Part shown: piece after piece, positions 8,694 through 17,281 of the stretch
How positions within the stretch are numbered: position 1 is the first letter of the stretch
How the letters are laid out: each line of letters begins with the position of its first letter
Origin: Herbaspirillum rhizosphaerae
Lineage (GTDB): Bacteria > Pseudomonadota > Gammaproteobacteria > Burkholderiales > Burkholderiaceae_D
NCBI RefSeq assembly: GCF_001189965.1
Contig: NZ_LFLU01000012.1
Coordinates: 1-64,000 of the forward strand
DNA length: 64,000 bases
Reading direction: 5' to 3'
The notes under the pieces: model-generated
What the model was told of the DNA's origin: nothing
Seen by the model: only the letters and a program-made list of their open reading frames with translations
The model's database searches: none
Position numbers and translations under genes: made by a program

Positions 8694-9581
8694 ATGGAAC
8701 TGCGCCACTTCCGCTGTTTCGCCGCCGTTGCCGAGACCTTGCATTTCGCCCGCGCAGCGGAGCAACTCGGTATTTCGCCTCCGGCCTTGACCAAGCAGAT
8801 CCAGGAAATCGAACGCCTGCTCGACGTGCGCCTGTTCCAGCGCACCAAGCGTTCGGTGCATCTGACCTCGGCCGGGGAAGTATTTCGCGAAGAGGTGTTG
8901 CGCACCCTGCATCAGGCGGCGCTGGCGGAAGACGCCGCGCGGCGCGCAGGCCGCGGTGAGATCGGGCGCATCGAGATCGGCTACATTGCCTCGGCGGCGT
9001 ATTCAGGCTTGCTGCAAACCGAGGTGGCGCGCTTTCGCAGCACTTATCCGCTGGTCAAGCTGAATCTGATCGAAGCTCCGATGGACAGCCTCCCCGTCAT
9101 GGTCAGCGACGGTCGCCTGGATCTGGCCTTCATTCGTCCACCCGTCGCCTGTCCGCCGGACGTCACGTTTCTGACGCTGCTGTACGATGATTTCGTCGCG
9201 GCGCTGCCGGCAGACTCGCCCCTGGCGCAGAAAAAAATCCTGCCGGCCGCCGATCTCGCCGCCGAACAATTCATCCTGCCGGAACAAGCCTCGGGAACCA
9301 TGGAAGTCGGCCGGCGCGGACGCTTCGTACCGCGTACGGTTGCCAATCCCGGCGGCCTGGTGGCGGTCATTACCCTGGTGTCGCTGGGTCAAGGCGTTGC
9401 GATCGTGCCGGTATCGGTGATGCAGCGCGTGCATATGCCGGGCGTCGTATACCGGGAAATTGAAGGAAAGAGTATTCCCGGCGCCATTGCGTTGGCATCG
9501 CGCCGCCATGAGAAGTCGCCGGTGGTGCGCGCGTTTCTCAAACAGTTGAAATCGCGGCAGGCCGCTCAGGCGGACAAATAG
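8694..9581 (+). CDS. LysR family transcriptional regulator
   Basis: 295-residue LysR-type regulator with an N-terminal winged helix-turn-helix (about 1-60, AEQLGISPPALTKQIQEIE) and a periplasmic-binding-protein-like effector domain (about 90-290). It is divergent from the GlcG-like/efflux pair, with 135 bp of AT-rich sequence between them, so it is the expected activator or repressor of that pair. Its 3' end overlaps the 3' end of the convergent diguanylate cyclase gene by 16 bp. Confidence 0.88.
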   Translation: MELRHFRCFAAVAETLHFARAAEQLGISPPALTKQIQEIERLLDVRLFQRTKRSVHLTSAGEVFREEVLRTLHQAALAEDAARRAGRGEIGRIEIGYIASAAYSGLLQTEVARFRSTYPLVKLNLIEAPMDSLPVMVSDGRLDLAFIRPPVACPPDVTFLTLLYDDFVAALPADSPLAQKKILPAADLAAEQFILPEQASGTMEVGRRGRFVPRTVANPGGLVAVITLVSLGQGVAIVPVSVMQRVHMPGVVYREIEGKSIPGAIALASRRHEKSPVVRAFLKQLKSRQAAQADK

Positions 9582-11152
9582 CGCGTGCCGGCCGGCAGCC
9601 GGCTGACGTGTCCGCCGTGCATGCCCGAGTCGTGAAAGCGATAAGCGCCCTTGCCTGCTTTCTTGGCGACGTACATGGCCGTGTCGGCCTTGGAGAGAAG
9701 TTCGTCGACGGTATGGCCGTCGTCGGGGAAAAGCGCGATGCCGATGCTCAGGCTGGTGCACACCTCGTGTCCGGCAATATTGAGAAAAGGCGCGCCGACA
9801 GTCTTGACCAGCTTGTCGGCGATATCCGCAATCTGGCTCTGGTACTTGATATCCGAGAGCAGGACAACGAATTCGTCGCCGCCCAGTCGCGCCACCAGAT
9901 CGTATTCGCGCAAGCTGGCGCACAGGCGCTGCGCGACCGATTGCAGCAAGAGATCGCCGACGGCGTGACCGAGCGTGTCGTTGATCGGTTTGAAGCCGTC
10001 CAGATCGATGAAGAACAGGGCGTAAAGATTCGGACTGCGTTTGGCGCGCGACAATTCAGCCGCAGCAAGTTCGTTGAACAGCATGCGGTTGGGAATACCG
10101 GTCAGATAGTCGTGCGAGGCCAGTTGATAGGCGCGGGTCTTCTCTTTTTCCAGCTGTTCGATGAGGCAGATTTTTTCCCGCTCGGAGCGTTCCAGGCGCT
10201 GGTACAGTTTTTTGCGGTGATAAGAAATGCCGATCAGGATCAGCGTCAGCGAGATGACGGCGATTGAAATGACAATCGCATAGCGCACATATTCGTAGTG
10301 CGATTGCGTCAGATCGGCGACGATGAAATCAGGGTCCAGGCTGACCGTGATGATCAGAGGATAACCAGCAAGCTTTCGATAATTGCTGACGCCCGGCGCA
10401 CTCTGGGCGCTCCGGATATCGTCGTTGCCGTTGAATTTGTTGACCATGCCTCTCGCGCTGCCGCCGCTCAGCTTGCCGTCGCTGAGCACCACCAGCGGCG
10501 CACCCGATGCGCTATCCACCGAGACCCGATACCCGTCGCCGATCTGTTGATAGTCGGTAAGGAAGCGGCCGAGATCAAGCACCGCCACAAAGAATCCGTG
10601 CACGTTGTTCCTGGGACTGTTCAAGGGCAGCAGCAAGGGAATCCGCCAGGCGTAACCGTCTGCTTTGCCGAGCACGATGGCGCCGACCTGGGGCGCTGCG
10701 CCGTCGACGTTCGCAACTGCGGCAGGATGCGTTTGCCGGATCAGATCGGCAAAACCGCTCTCGGTCGGCGAGCCGCTCGATGAATAGCGCAGTTTCATAT
10801 CGGCGTCGAAGACCGCCGAGCGGACATAGGCGGTATCGCCGTTGAAGAGCAAATTCAGGTAGTCGGCAGCACCGGCGTCGCCGTCCAGCACCTTGTTGGC
10901 GACGCTTCCGTACAGCATCGCGCGATCCAGTCTGTCGTTGAGATTGGAAGCCATGATCGCCGCCATGTTCTTGCTTTCGCCGGAGGCGCTCTCCATGGCC
11001 AGCTTCTTTTCGCTGGATACATGCATCATCGTGATGCCCCAGATCACCACCAGCACCAGCGACGACAGCAGCACGAAACAAACGGACAGACCCCATCCAT
11101 CCTGGATCAGGGCGCGGGGCCATTTTGCTTTCAATGAAAATCCGGATCGCAA
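9566..11152 (-). CDS. Membrane-bound diguanylate cyclase (GGDEF) with periplasmic sensor domain
   Basis: Makes cyclic di-GMP from two GTP. The proposed 528-residue protein has TM1 (about 21-39), a periplasmic dCACHE-like sensor region (about 45-290), TM2 (about 292-309), a short coiled coil, and a C-terminal GGDEF domain with an intact RLGGDEF active site (424-428). The inhibitory I-site RxxD (REYD) lies five residues upstream, so product feedback is expected. No EAL domain follows. The start is placed at the TTG at 11152 because CAGGGAG precedes it at good spacing; the open frame extends to 11284, but the extra residues are cysteine-rich and lack a ribosome-binding site. Confidence 0.85.
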   Translation of the reverse strand: MRSGFSLKAKWPRALIQDGWGLSVCFVLLSSLVLVVIWGITMMHVSSEKKLAMESASGESKNMAAIMASNLNDRLDRAMLYGSVANKVLDGDAGAADYLNLLFNGDTAYVRSAVFDADMKLRYSSSGSPTESGFADLIRQTHPAAVANVDGAAPQVGAIVLGKADGYAWRIPLLLPLNSPRNNVHGFFVAVLDLGRFLTDYQQIGDGYRVSVDSASGAPLVVLSDGKLSGGSARGMVNKFNGNDDIRSAQSAPGVSNYRKLAGYPLIITVSLDPDFIVADLTQSHYEYVRYAIVISIAVISLTLILIGISYHRKKLYQRLERSEREKICLIEQLEKEKTRAYQLASHDYLTGIPNRMLFNELAAAELSRAKRSPNLYALFFIDLDGFKPINDTLGHAVGDLLLQSVAQRLCASLREYDLVARLGGDEFVVLLSDIKYQSQIADIADKLVKTVGAPFLNIAGHEVCTSLSIGIALFPDDGHTVDELLSKADTAMYVAKKAGKGAYRFHDSGMHGGHVSRLPAGTRYLSA

Positions 11153-11637
11153 TTTAACTCCCTGGCAACAGGGTATGTACATCGAGGAACATGTGTAGAC
11201 ATGCCGCGGACCGATGCCTATGCATAAGCAATATATCTGCCGGGTCCATTGTAGACACAAAGTTACGCGTGGTCTGTCACTCAAATGAACTACGTGACGC
11301 TTTTAGGAGTGCCTTGCAGCAACAATGTTCCGCGATTGCCGGCATGAATTTCGACGCGCCGGGATTTTCTTGTCGGCCCTGCCCGATTTTTATTCCCGGC
11401 TGCGACGGAGACAATGAGGTTCTTATTTCAGATCGACAACAAAAAGGACGCCATGCATTTTCAGTGACGGCGTGCGGCAAACGAAAGATGATCGCAGAAC
11501 GAAAGGTCCAGACAGCAGCAACATGCGCGGTATATGCGACATATTGGTTATCAGCTGCACAAAGTTTGTCAGGCGCCATCGACGGGTCGCGTGTTTTGGT
11601 GCGCCGGCGGAAGACGAGAATCCATCGATCGTCCGGA
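11153..11637. other. Intergenic region, no gene seen
   Basis: About 485 bp between the diguanylate cyclase start and the hairpin after the small gene at 11686. Open frames on either strand have poor composition, with many Cys, Arg and Ser residues and no ribosome-binding site. It presumably holds the cyclase promoter. Confidence 0.5.
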
Positions 11638-11679
11638 CACCCGGTCCGCAATCACCGTTCAGGCGATGCGGACCGGGTG
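11638..11679. other. Strong stem-loop downstream of small gene
   Basis: CACCCGGTCCGC (11638-11649) pairs perfectly with GCGGACCGGGTG (11668-11679); inner bases ATC/GAT and CC/GG can extend the stem. It lies 6 bp beyond the stop codon of the minus-strand gene 11686-11967. No T tract follows on either strand, so it is a transcript-end or stabilising hairpin rather than a classic intrinsic terminator. Confidence 0.6.
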
Positions 11680-11685
11680 GCGGGA

Positions 11686-11967
11686 TCAGATGCTGTAAGC
11701 GACGGAAGGAAGCTGCTGTTTGCCGATCGGCATGACCGTCTGCAAGGCATCAAACTCGGCAAGGATCAGCTCCGCCTGATAGCAATGCGTGTTGGCCGAT
11801 TTCAGCGCGTTGCGAAACGCTTTCAGGGTAGCCGGCTTGGGGACATCGCCCTTGCCTTTGTTCGCGCGGACCGCGTCGGCGACGATATCGGAGAGCAAGG
11901 CGTCTGCGCAACTTTGCGCCTCCTTGAGTTGGGCCAAACAGTCGAGCAATGCGAGAGTCTTGTTCAT
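11686..11967 (-). CDS. Hypothetical 93-residue protein
   Basis: Not recognised. The product is Ala/Leu-rich and predicted mostly helical (LLDCLAQLKEAQSCADALL; ATLKAFRNALKSANTHCYQ), without signal peptide or membrane segment. ATG at 11967 has AGAGGTG 5 bp upstream. The strong hairpin just past its stop codon supports an expressed unit. Neighbours (cyclase, CPBP protease) give no clue to function. Confidence 0.5.
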   Translation of the reverse strand: MNKTLALLDCLAQLKEAQSCADALLSDIVADAVRANKGKGDVPKPATLKAFRNALKSANTHCYQAELILAEFDALQTVMPIGKQQLPSVAYSI

Positions 11968-12398
11968 AGCCACACCTCTATATGGAGTTGTCGGAAGGAA
12001 ATTCTACCCAGAGATCACTGCCGAGCACAAGCGCCCGGACGGTTTTTCGCAAAGAAAATCAAACTGTTTTCAACTCTTCCCGGTAGGTTGCTCCGGGCCG
12101 CCAAACCGCGCCGGATCTGGCGTTGCAGCATACGACGATTTTCATTTGCCAATTTATCATCAAGGCATCACCGCAGTATAGACAGCTGTCCGGCAAAATC
12201 CATTGACGGTTTTTCATCGGCGGCAAATGTATTTGCAGCGACATTCCCGGCAACGACGCGATGGCGTTCGCGGCGATATGCAACGGACCTGATGACCGTA
12301 TAAAACAATAGGCCATCCACTTAGTTCCATCAAATGACATTGTTTCCAAAAGGCAATATATGCTAGCCTAAGAACTCAATTTTTATGGGACGTACGCA
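11968..12398. other. Intergenic region of lower GC, no gene seen
   Basis: About 430 bp between the divergent small gene and the CPBP protease gene. Base composition is less GC-rich than most of the window. It should contain both promoters. No convincing open frame, terminator or repeat was found. Confidence 0.5.
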
Positions 12399-13244
12399 AT
12401 GTTTGTAATACAGTGGACCGCCATTTTTCTTGCTGCTTTTGTGACATCGTTATGCAATTTTCGGTTATTGAGTCTGGCGCTGTTGCTAACCGCTTATGGC
12501 GTCGCGCTGCTTGATGGGCAACTCAGCATAACGGCTATCCTGCCCGTCATTTTGTTGCTCTTAGCGGCGGCCGCCGTAACAGAGCAGCGCCATCGGCTTT
12601 GGCAATATTTCGGACATGCCTTATTTATTGTGCTCGCCCTGGCACTTAGCCTTCATTTATTCCCTGGTTTTCACAACCCCAAGGTTTTTGGACCAGAACG
12701 CATCACAGCGGATGCAGTCCCCTTTACTATGTACCTCAACCTGGATAAGCCTCTGGTTGGCTTCTGGCTGGTGCTACTGTTTCCATGGATTCGGCCGTCG
12801 CGCGACCTGCGGGCAGCGCTCATTGCAGGCGTAAGCACCGCGCTGATTGCGACAGCTGCCTGCATGGCGCTGGCAGTCGTGCTGGGAATGGTTGCGTGGA
12901 TTCCCAAATTTCCTGCGGTCAGCTGGTTGTGGATGCTCAACAATCTGTTGCTCGTCTCTTTTGCCGAAGAAGCGTTTTTTCGCGGCTACTTGCAAGGCGG
13001 CATCAGCCGCATGCTGAAGCAATACCCATATAAAGACGCGTTAGCGATTGGTGTCGTGGCGCTCTTCTTCGGTTTGTCACATGCAGCAGGTGGTTGGCAA
13101 TTGATGGTGCTGGCCAGTATCGCTGGCGTCGGCTACGGATTGGCCTATCGCTTTGGCGGATTTCAGGCTGCGGTCCTGAGTCATTTTTTCTTGAACTCCG
13201 CGCATTTTTTTCTCTTTACCTACCCGGCGTTGCAGCCGATTTAA
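12399..13244 (+). CDS. CPBP family intramembrane metalloprotease (CAAX/Rce1-like)
   Basis: Polytopic inner-membrane protein of 281 residues with about eight hydrophobic helices. It carries the CPBP (Abi) motifs: EEAFFRGYLQ with Glu190-Glu191 and Arg195, FGLSHAAGG with His228, and SHFFLNSAHF with His262, the predicted zinc and catalytic residues of the Rce1 fold. Bacterial members take part in self-immunity to peptides, protein sorting or unknown processing. The gene stands alone and is visibly less GC-rich than its neighbours, which may indicate transfer. No bacteriocin-like small gene was found beside it. Confidence 0.85.
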   Translation: MFVIQWTAIFLAAFVTSLCNFRLLSLALLLTAYGVALLDGQLSITAILPVILLLLAAAAVTEQRHRLWQYFGHALFIVLALALSLHLFPGFHNPKVFGPERITADAVPFTMYLNLDKPLVGFWLVLLFPWIRPSRDLRAALIAGVSTALIATAACMALAVVLGMVAWIPKFPAVSWLWMLNNLLLVSFAEEAFFRGYLQGGISRMLKQYPYKDALAIGVVALFFGLSHAAGGWQLMVLASIAGVGYGLAYRFGGFQAAVLSHFFLNSAHFFLFTYPALQPI

Positions 13245-13516
13245 CGACTTTCACTGGCAATTTTTTATTTGCTTTTCTTGAAATATATCTTGAAATGTGG
13301 CCTCGCGTATCAGAACAAACCATGACGGTACGATGCTGTTCGCAACCAAGATCTTGAAGATCTTCGGCAGGCTGCAGAGCCATTCGTATGAAGTGGATAG
13401 ACCATATAAAACAACAGTAAAATAAGCGATTCGCCTGCATGTTGTCCGGCCGTGTCTCATGCGGCACGGCCGCATCCCGAATCCATACATCAGCCGCTGC
13501 ACCCGCCAAGCAAAGA

Positions 13517-15592
13517 ATGACCGTCGACTATCTGGAAAAACTCAACGCCGAACAACGCCAGGCGGTGGAATTCGGCATCCTCCCCGGACAAGGCGATGTT
13601 GCGTCTGCCCGCCCGTTGCTGGTGATCGCCGGCGCCGGTTCCGGCAAGACCAATACCCTGGCGCACCGCGTTGCGCACCAGATCGTCAACGGCGCCGATC
13701 CGCGCCGTATTCTGCTCATGACATTTTCGCGCCGCGCGGCCGTCGAGATGGCGCGCCGCGTGCAGCGCATCTGCGGCGAAGCAATGGGCGCCAACGGCCG
13801 CATCATGGCCGATGCGCTGTCGTGGGCCGGCACCTTCCACGGCATCGGCGCCCGACTGCTGCGCGAATACGCCGACCAGATCGGCCTCGATCCCAGTTTT
13901 TCCATCCATGACCGAGAAGATTCCGCCGACCTGATGAACCTGGTGCGGCATGAACTGGGCCTGTCCAAAACGGAAAAACGCTTTCCGCTCAAAGCCACCT
14001 GCCTCGCTATTTACTCGCGCGTCGTGAATTCGGAAGCCCCGCTCGACAGTATCCTGCACAAGGTCTTCCCCTGGTGCGCCGAATGGGAAGCGCAATTGCG
14101 CACGCTCTTCGGCGCCTACGTCGAAGCCAAGCAGGCGCACAACGTGCTCGACTACGACGACCTGCTGCTGTACTGGGCGCAGACCATCGAAGACCCCGTG
14201 CTGGCCGGCGACATCGGCGCCCGCTTCGACCATGTGCTGGTGGATGAATATCAGGACACCAACCGGCTGCAGTCGTCCATCCTGCTGGCGCTGAAGCCGG
14301 ACGGCCGCGGCCTGACCGTGGTCGGCGACGATGCGCAGGCGATCTACTCTTTCCGCGCGGCGACCGTGCGTAACATCCTCGATTTTCCACACGCCTTCGA
14401 TCCGCCGGCCGACATCGTCACGCTCGATCGCAACTATCGTTCGACGCAAGCCATTCTTGCCGCCGCCAACAGCGTCATCGACAAGGCGCTGGAGCGTTTC
14501 ACCAAAAATCTCTGGACCGAGCGCAGCTCCGGCGACAAGCCGCATCTGGTATCGGTACGCGACGAAGCCGAGCAGGCGCGCTACATCGTCGAGCGTGTGC
14601 TGGAAAATCGCGAAGCCGGCAGTACGCTCAAAGAACAGGCCGTGCTGTTCCGCGCCTCCGATCACAGCGGCCCGCTGGAAATCGAACTGGTGCGCCGGAA
14701 CATTCCCTTCGTCAAATTCGGCGGACTCAAATTCCTCGACAGCGCCCACGTCAAGGACATGCTGGCGATGCTGCGCTTCGTGCAGAATCCGCGCGACCGC
14801 GTGGCGGGCTTCCGCCTGATGCAATTGCTGCCTGGTGTGGGCCCCGGCGCCGCGCAAAAGGCGCTCGACGCCATGTCGACGCAGGCCGACCCGATTGCCG
14901 CCTTGTCCACCCTGCCTGCCCCGCCGCGCGCCGGCGACGACTGGCGCACCTTCGTCGAAGTGCTGCAATTCATGGCGCAAGGCAAAACCGGCTGGCCCGC
15001 TGAAATCGCCCACGCGCGCAGCTGGTATGCACCGCATCTGGAACGCAAGCACGAAGACGCCGCCACGCGCCAGGCCGATCTGCTGCAGCTGGAACAGATC
15101 GCCTCGGGCTATCCGTCGCGCGAGCGTTTTCTTACCGAGCTGACGCTGGATCCGCCGGATGCCACCAGCGACCAGTCCGGCATTCCCCTGCTCGATGAAG
15201 ACTATCTGATTCTCTCCACCATTCACTCCTCCAAGGGACAGGAATGGAAATCGGTCTATGTGCTCAACGTGGTCGACGGCTGTATCCCCGCCGACCTGGC
15301 CACCGGCAGCACCGACGAAATCGAAGAAGAACGCCGGCTCCTGTACGTCGCCATGACGCGCGCCAGGGACGACCTGCACTTGATGGTGCCGCAGAAATTC
15401 TTCACCGGCGGCCAGCATGCGCAAGGCGACCGTCACGTCTATGCATCGCGCACGCGTTTCATCCCGCCGGGCATATTGCAGCACTTTTCCAGCAGCGCAT
15501 GGCCGGTGGTTGCGGTCGGCCCGAGCGGACGACCCGACGCAAAACAGATGCGCGTCGACGTCGCGGCGCGCATGCGCGGCATGTGGAAATAG
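13517..15592 (+). CDS. UvrD/Rep-type ATP-dependent DNA helicase (SF1)
   Basis: 691-residue 3'-5' helicase of superfamily 1A. Motifs in order: Walker A AGAGSGKT (38-45), Walker B LVDEYQDTN, motif III VVGDDAQAIYSFRA, motif IV LDRNYRST, motif V TIHSSKGQEW and motif VI LLYVAMTRARDDL. All key residues are intact. ATG at 13517 starts directly before the conserved LNAEQRQAV motif (Q motif); the frame is open upstream to 13439, but that part looks non-coding. It is shorter at the C-terminus than UvrD or Rep and resembles the accessory UvrD-like helicases common in betaproteobacteria. Confidence 0.88.
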   Translation: MTVDYLEKLNAEQRQAVEFGILPGQGDVASARPLLVIAGAGSGKTNTLAHRVAHQIVNGADPRRILLMTFSRRAAVEMARRVQRICGEAMGANGRIMADALSWAGTFHGIGARLLREYADQIGLDPSFSIHDREDSADLMNLVRHELGLSKTEKRFPLKATCLAIYSRVVNSEAPLDSILHKVFPWCAEWEAQLRTLFGAYVEAKQAHNVLDYDDLLLYWAQTIEDPVLAGDIGARFDHVLVDEYQDTNRLQSSILLALKPDGRGLTVVGDDAQAIYSFRAATVRNILDFPHAFDPPADIVTLDRNYRSTQAILAAANSVIDKALERFTKNLWTERSSGDKPHLVSVRDEAEQARYIVERVLENREAGSTLKEQAVLFRASDHSGPLEIELVRRNIPFVKFGGLKFLDSAHVKDMLAMLRFVQNPRDRVAGFRLMQLLPGVGPGAAQKALDAMSTQADPIAALSTLPAPPRAGDDWRTFVEVLQFMAQGKTGWPAEIAHARSWYAPHLERKHEDAATRQADLLQLEQIASGYPSRERFLTELTLDPPDATSDQSGIPLLDEDYLILSTIHSSKGQEWKSVYVLNVVDGCIPADLATGSTDEIEEERRLLYVAMTRARDDLHLMVPQKFFTGGQHAQGDRHVYASRTRFIPPGILQHFSSSAWPVVAVGPSGRPDAKQMRVDVAARMRGMWK

Positions 15593-15649
15593 CACGTCAA
15601 GAAGCAGCCCTGCAATCATATCGACAGCATCAGCACTCAGGAACACACC

Positions 15650-16039
15650 ATGTACCCGGTATCCATCAAAGGCGTCTTGCATACCCCCGACGGCGAAGTC
15701 GTGCTGCTTCTCAATGAACGCGAAGAGTGGGAACTCCCTGGCGGGCGCATCGAAGCCGGCGAGTCTTCCGCCGAATGCCTGGCGCGCGAAATCCGCGAAG
15801 AACTCAACCTTGAAGTCGTCGTCGGCGCACTGCTGGATACCTATTTGTTTGAAGTGATTCCGTCCAGACACGTTTTCATCGCGACCTATAACTGTACGCT
15901 GACCGGCCCCTTCACACCGTCAGTCAGCCATGAACACAAACGCATCGGATTGTTTGCTCCGGACGCGCTGCCAGCCAATTTGCCGGATGGCTACCGGCAG
16001 TCGATTCAACGCATTTGCAAAACATCGCCAGGAAAGTAA
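15650..16039 (+). CDS. Nudix hydrolase
   Basis: 129-residue single-domain Nudix protein that hydrolyses nucleoside diphosphates linked to another moiety. The Nudix box is complete from Gly to the REIREEL core (GGRIEAGE then REIREELNL), with Asn in place of the usual penultimate Gly. CAGGAA precedes the start. It follows the helicase by 57 bp on the same strand and may share its transcript. The substrate is unknown. Confidence 0.85.
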   Translation: MYPVSIKGVLHTPDGEVVLLLNEREEWELPGGRIEAGESSAECLAREIREELNLEVVVGALLDTYLFEVIPSRHVFIATYNCTLTGPFTPSVSHEHKRIGLFAPDALPANLPDGYRQSIQRICKTSPGK

Positions 16040-16270
16040 GCATGCCAAATGCAGCCGACATCCAGATCAGCACTCAACGAATATCCAGCGCGACAACGAG
16101 ACATCGCTACGAGCCCATGCCAGGATAGGCATGCGCGAGATTGCGTCGTTTCAGTTCAATGGCGCCGATTTTTTGTCTTTTTCCATATCGGATGAATCCA
16201 CGCCCTGTCTTTGCTAGCGTAATAAAAAAGTCCTATCCTATACGCGGCTTTTTCTAAAACAGACAAGACA

Positions 16271-16648
16271 TCAGCCTATCATCTTCGTATAGGCCGCGGC
16301 ATCGAGAAACGCCGATTCGTCGAACGGCGACATCGGCCGCAGCTTGAAAATCCATTGCTCGTACGGCGCCGCATTAATCGCTTCCGGCGTATTGCCAAGC
16401 GTCGTGTTGATCGCCACGACTTCGCCGTCGACCGGCGCGTGCACATCGGAGGCGGTCTTGTTGGACTCCACCACGCCGGCATCGGCGCCGCGCTTGAGTA
16501 CGTTGCCGACCTCCGGCGTCTGCACATACACCAGCGGCCCCAGCTGGTCCTGGCCGAAATCGGTGATGCCTATCGTCAGCGTGCCGTCGTCTTCCTGCCG
16601 GATCCACTCATGGGTGTCGGCGTAGACCAGATTGTCGGGTATCAGCAT
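16271..16648 (-). CDS. gcvH: GcvH-like lipoyl carrier protein (orphan H-protein paralogue)
   Basis: 125-residue lipoyl-domain protein homologous to glycine cleavage H-protein. The lipoylation lysine is Lys64 in ESNKTASD, where true H-proteins usually have ESVKAASD. ITDFGQDQLG and TPEVGNVLKRG match the family. Divergence is visible elsewhere (YVQTPEVG instead of FVELPEVG; PYEQWIFKL instead of PYGEGWL). No gcvT, gcvP or lipoate ligase gene is nearby. It is the last gene of the operon, 29 bp after the AhpD-like gene, with AGGAGA before its start. A role as a dithiol electron carrier for the neighbouring AhpD-fold protein is an attractive inference, because mycobacterial AhpD is reduced by a lipoyl domain. 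Confidence 0.85.
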   Translation of the reverse strand: MLIPDNLVYADTHEWIRQEDDGTLTIGITDFGQDQLGPLVYVQTPEVGNVLKRGADAGVVESNKTASDVHAPVDGEVVAINTTLGNTPEAINAAPYEQWIFKLRPMSPFDESAFLDAAAYTKMIG

Positions 16649-16677
16649 GTCTGTCTCCTGTTGTGATGTGCTTCAGC

Positions 16678-17268
16678 TTATGCCGAAGCCGGAAAAACCG
16701 GTTCGCCCAGATTCAGCATCAGACGGTTGGCCCAGGCGAAGATCGCGACCGAATGGATCAGGTCGAGAATCTCTTGCTCGTTCAGACCGACGTCCTTGAG
16801 CGCCTGGATGCCGGCGGCATTGACGTCGTTGGGATTTTTGGTCAGATCGATGGAAAACTGCGAGATCGCTTTTTCACGCGCATCGGTGCCGGCGGTATAG
16901 GGATCGTCGAATACTTGCTGCACGGTGTCGTTGCGCTTGGCCAGTTGTTCGAAGCGCTGCGCATGCACCGAGGCGCAGTAGACACAACCGTTGATGCGCG
17001 ACACCACCATAGAACCGAGTTCGCGCTCGGCGCGCGACATGCCGCCCGGCGCGTACATGATGGCGTTGAACGCCGCGGAACGCTGGCGCAGGATTTCCGG
17101 CTGATGGCCGAGGAACAGGTAGTAATCCGAGGTCTTGGCCTTGGGATGGCTTTCCTCAAGAACCTTGATCTGGTCTTCGCTGGCTTTGTCGATATCGATC
17201 ACATCGAGCCAGGCCTGCCATTCCAGCGATTCGTTGGTGAAGCCGTGCGATTTGATGATGGTGCTCAT
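16678..17268 (-). CDS. AhpD-like alkylhydroperoxidase domain protein (CMD family, CxxC intact)
   Basis: 196-residue all-helical protein of the carboxymuconolactone decarboxylase/AhpD superfamily. The redox motif is NGCVYCASVH, with Cys95, Cys98 and His102, the thiol peroxidase and disulfide-reductase centre of AhpD. It resembles the peroxidase-related group often found beside oligopeptide ABC transporters together with a second CMD protein (Avi_7169/Avi_7170-type pairs, from memory). It lies between the CxxC-less CMD gene (13 bp) and the lipoyl carrier (29 bp). Expected role: thiol-based reduction of a peroxide or disulfide. Confidence 0.85.
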   Translation of the reverse strand: MSTIIKSHGFTNESLEWQAWLDVIDIDKASEDQIKVLEESHPKAKTSDYYLFLGHQPEILRQRSAAFNAIMYAPGGMSRAERELGSMVVSRINGCVYCASVHAQRFEQLAKRNDTVQQVFDDPYTAGTDAREKAISQFSIDLTKNPNDVNAAGIQALKDVGLNEQEILDLIHSVAIFAWANRLMLNLGEPVFPASA

Positions 17269-17281
17269 GATTTCTCCGCTC

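Noticed and set aside
11277-11651. A 124-codon minus-strand frame in the gap after the diguanylate cyclase
   Set aside because: No ribosome-binding site, unusual Cys/Arg-rich composition and no recognisable pattern.
12059-12349. A 96-codon minus-strand frame before the CPBP gene
   Set aside because: No ribosome-binding site or family resemblance; it lies across the likely promoter of the CPBP gene.
13490-15871. A 793-codon open frame on the minus strand opposite the helicase gene
   Set aside because: It is antisense to an intact helicase with all motifs and is rich in Gly, Arg, Asp and His, as expected for a reversed frame in high-GC DNA; no ribosome-binding site or recognisable domain.
16222-16255. 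Possible terminator AAAAAG...CTTTTT between the Nudix and lipoyl-carrier genes
   Set aside because: Arms are only short A/T runs with an unpaired centre; too weak to call.
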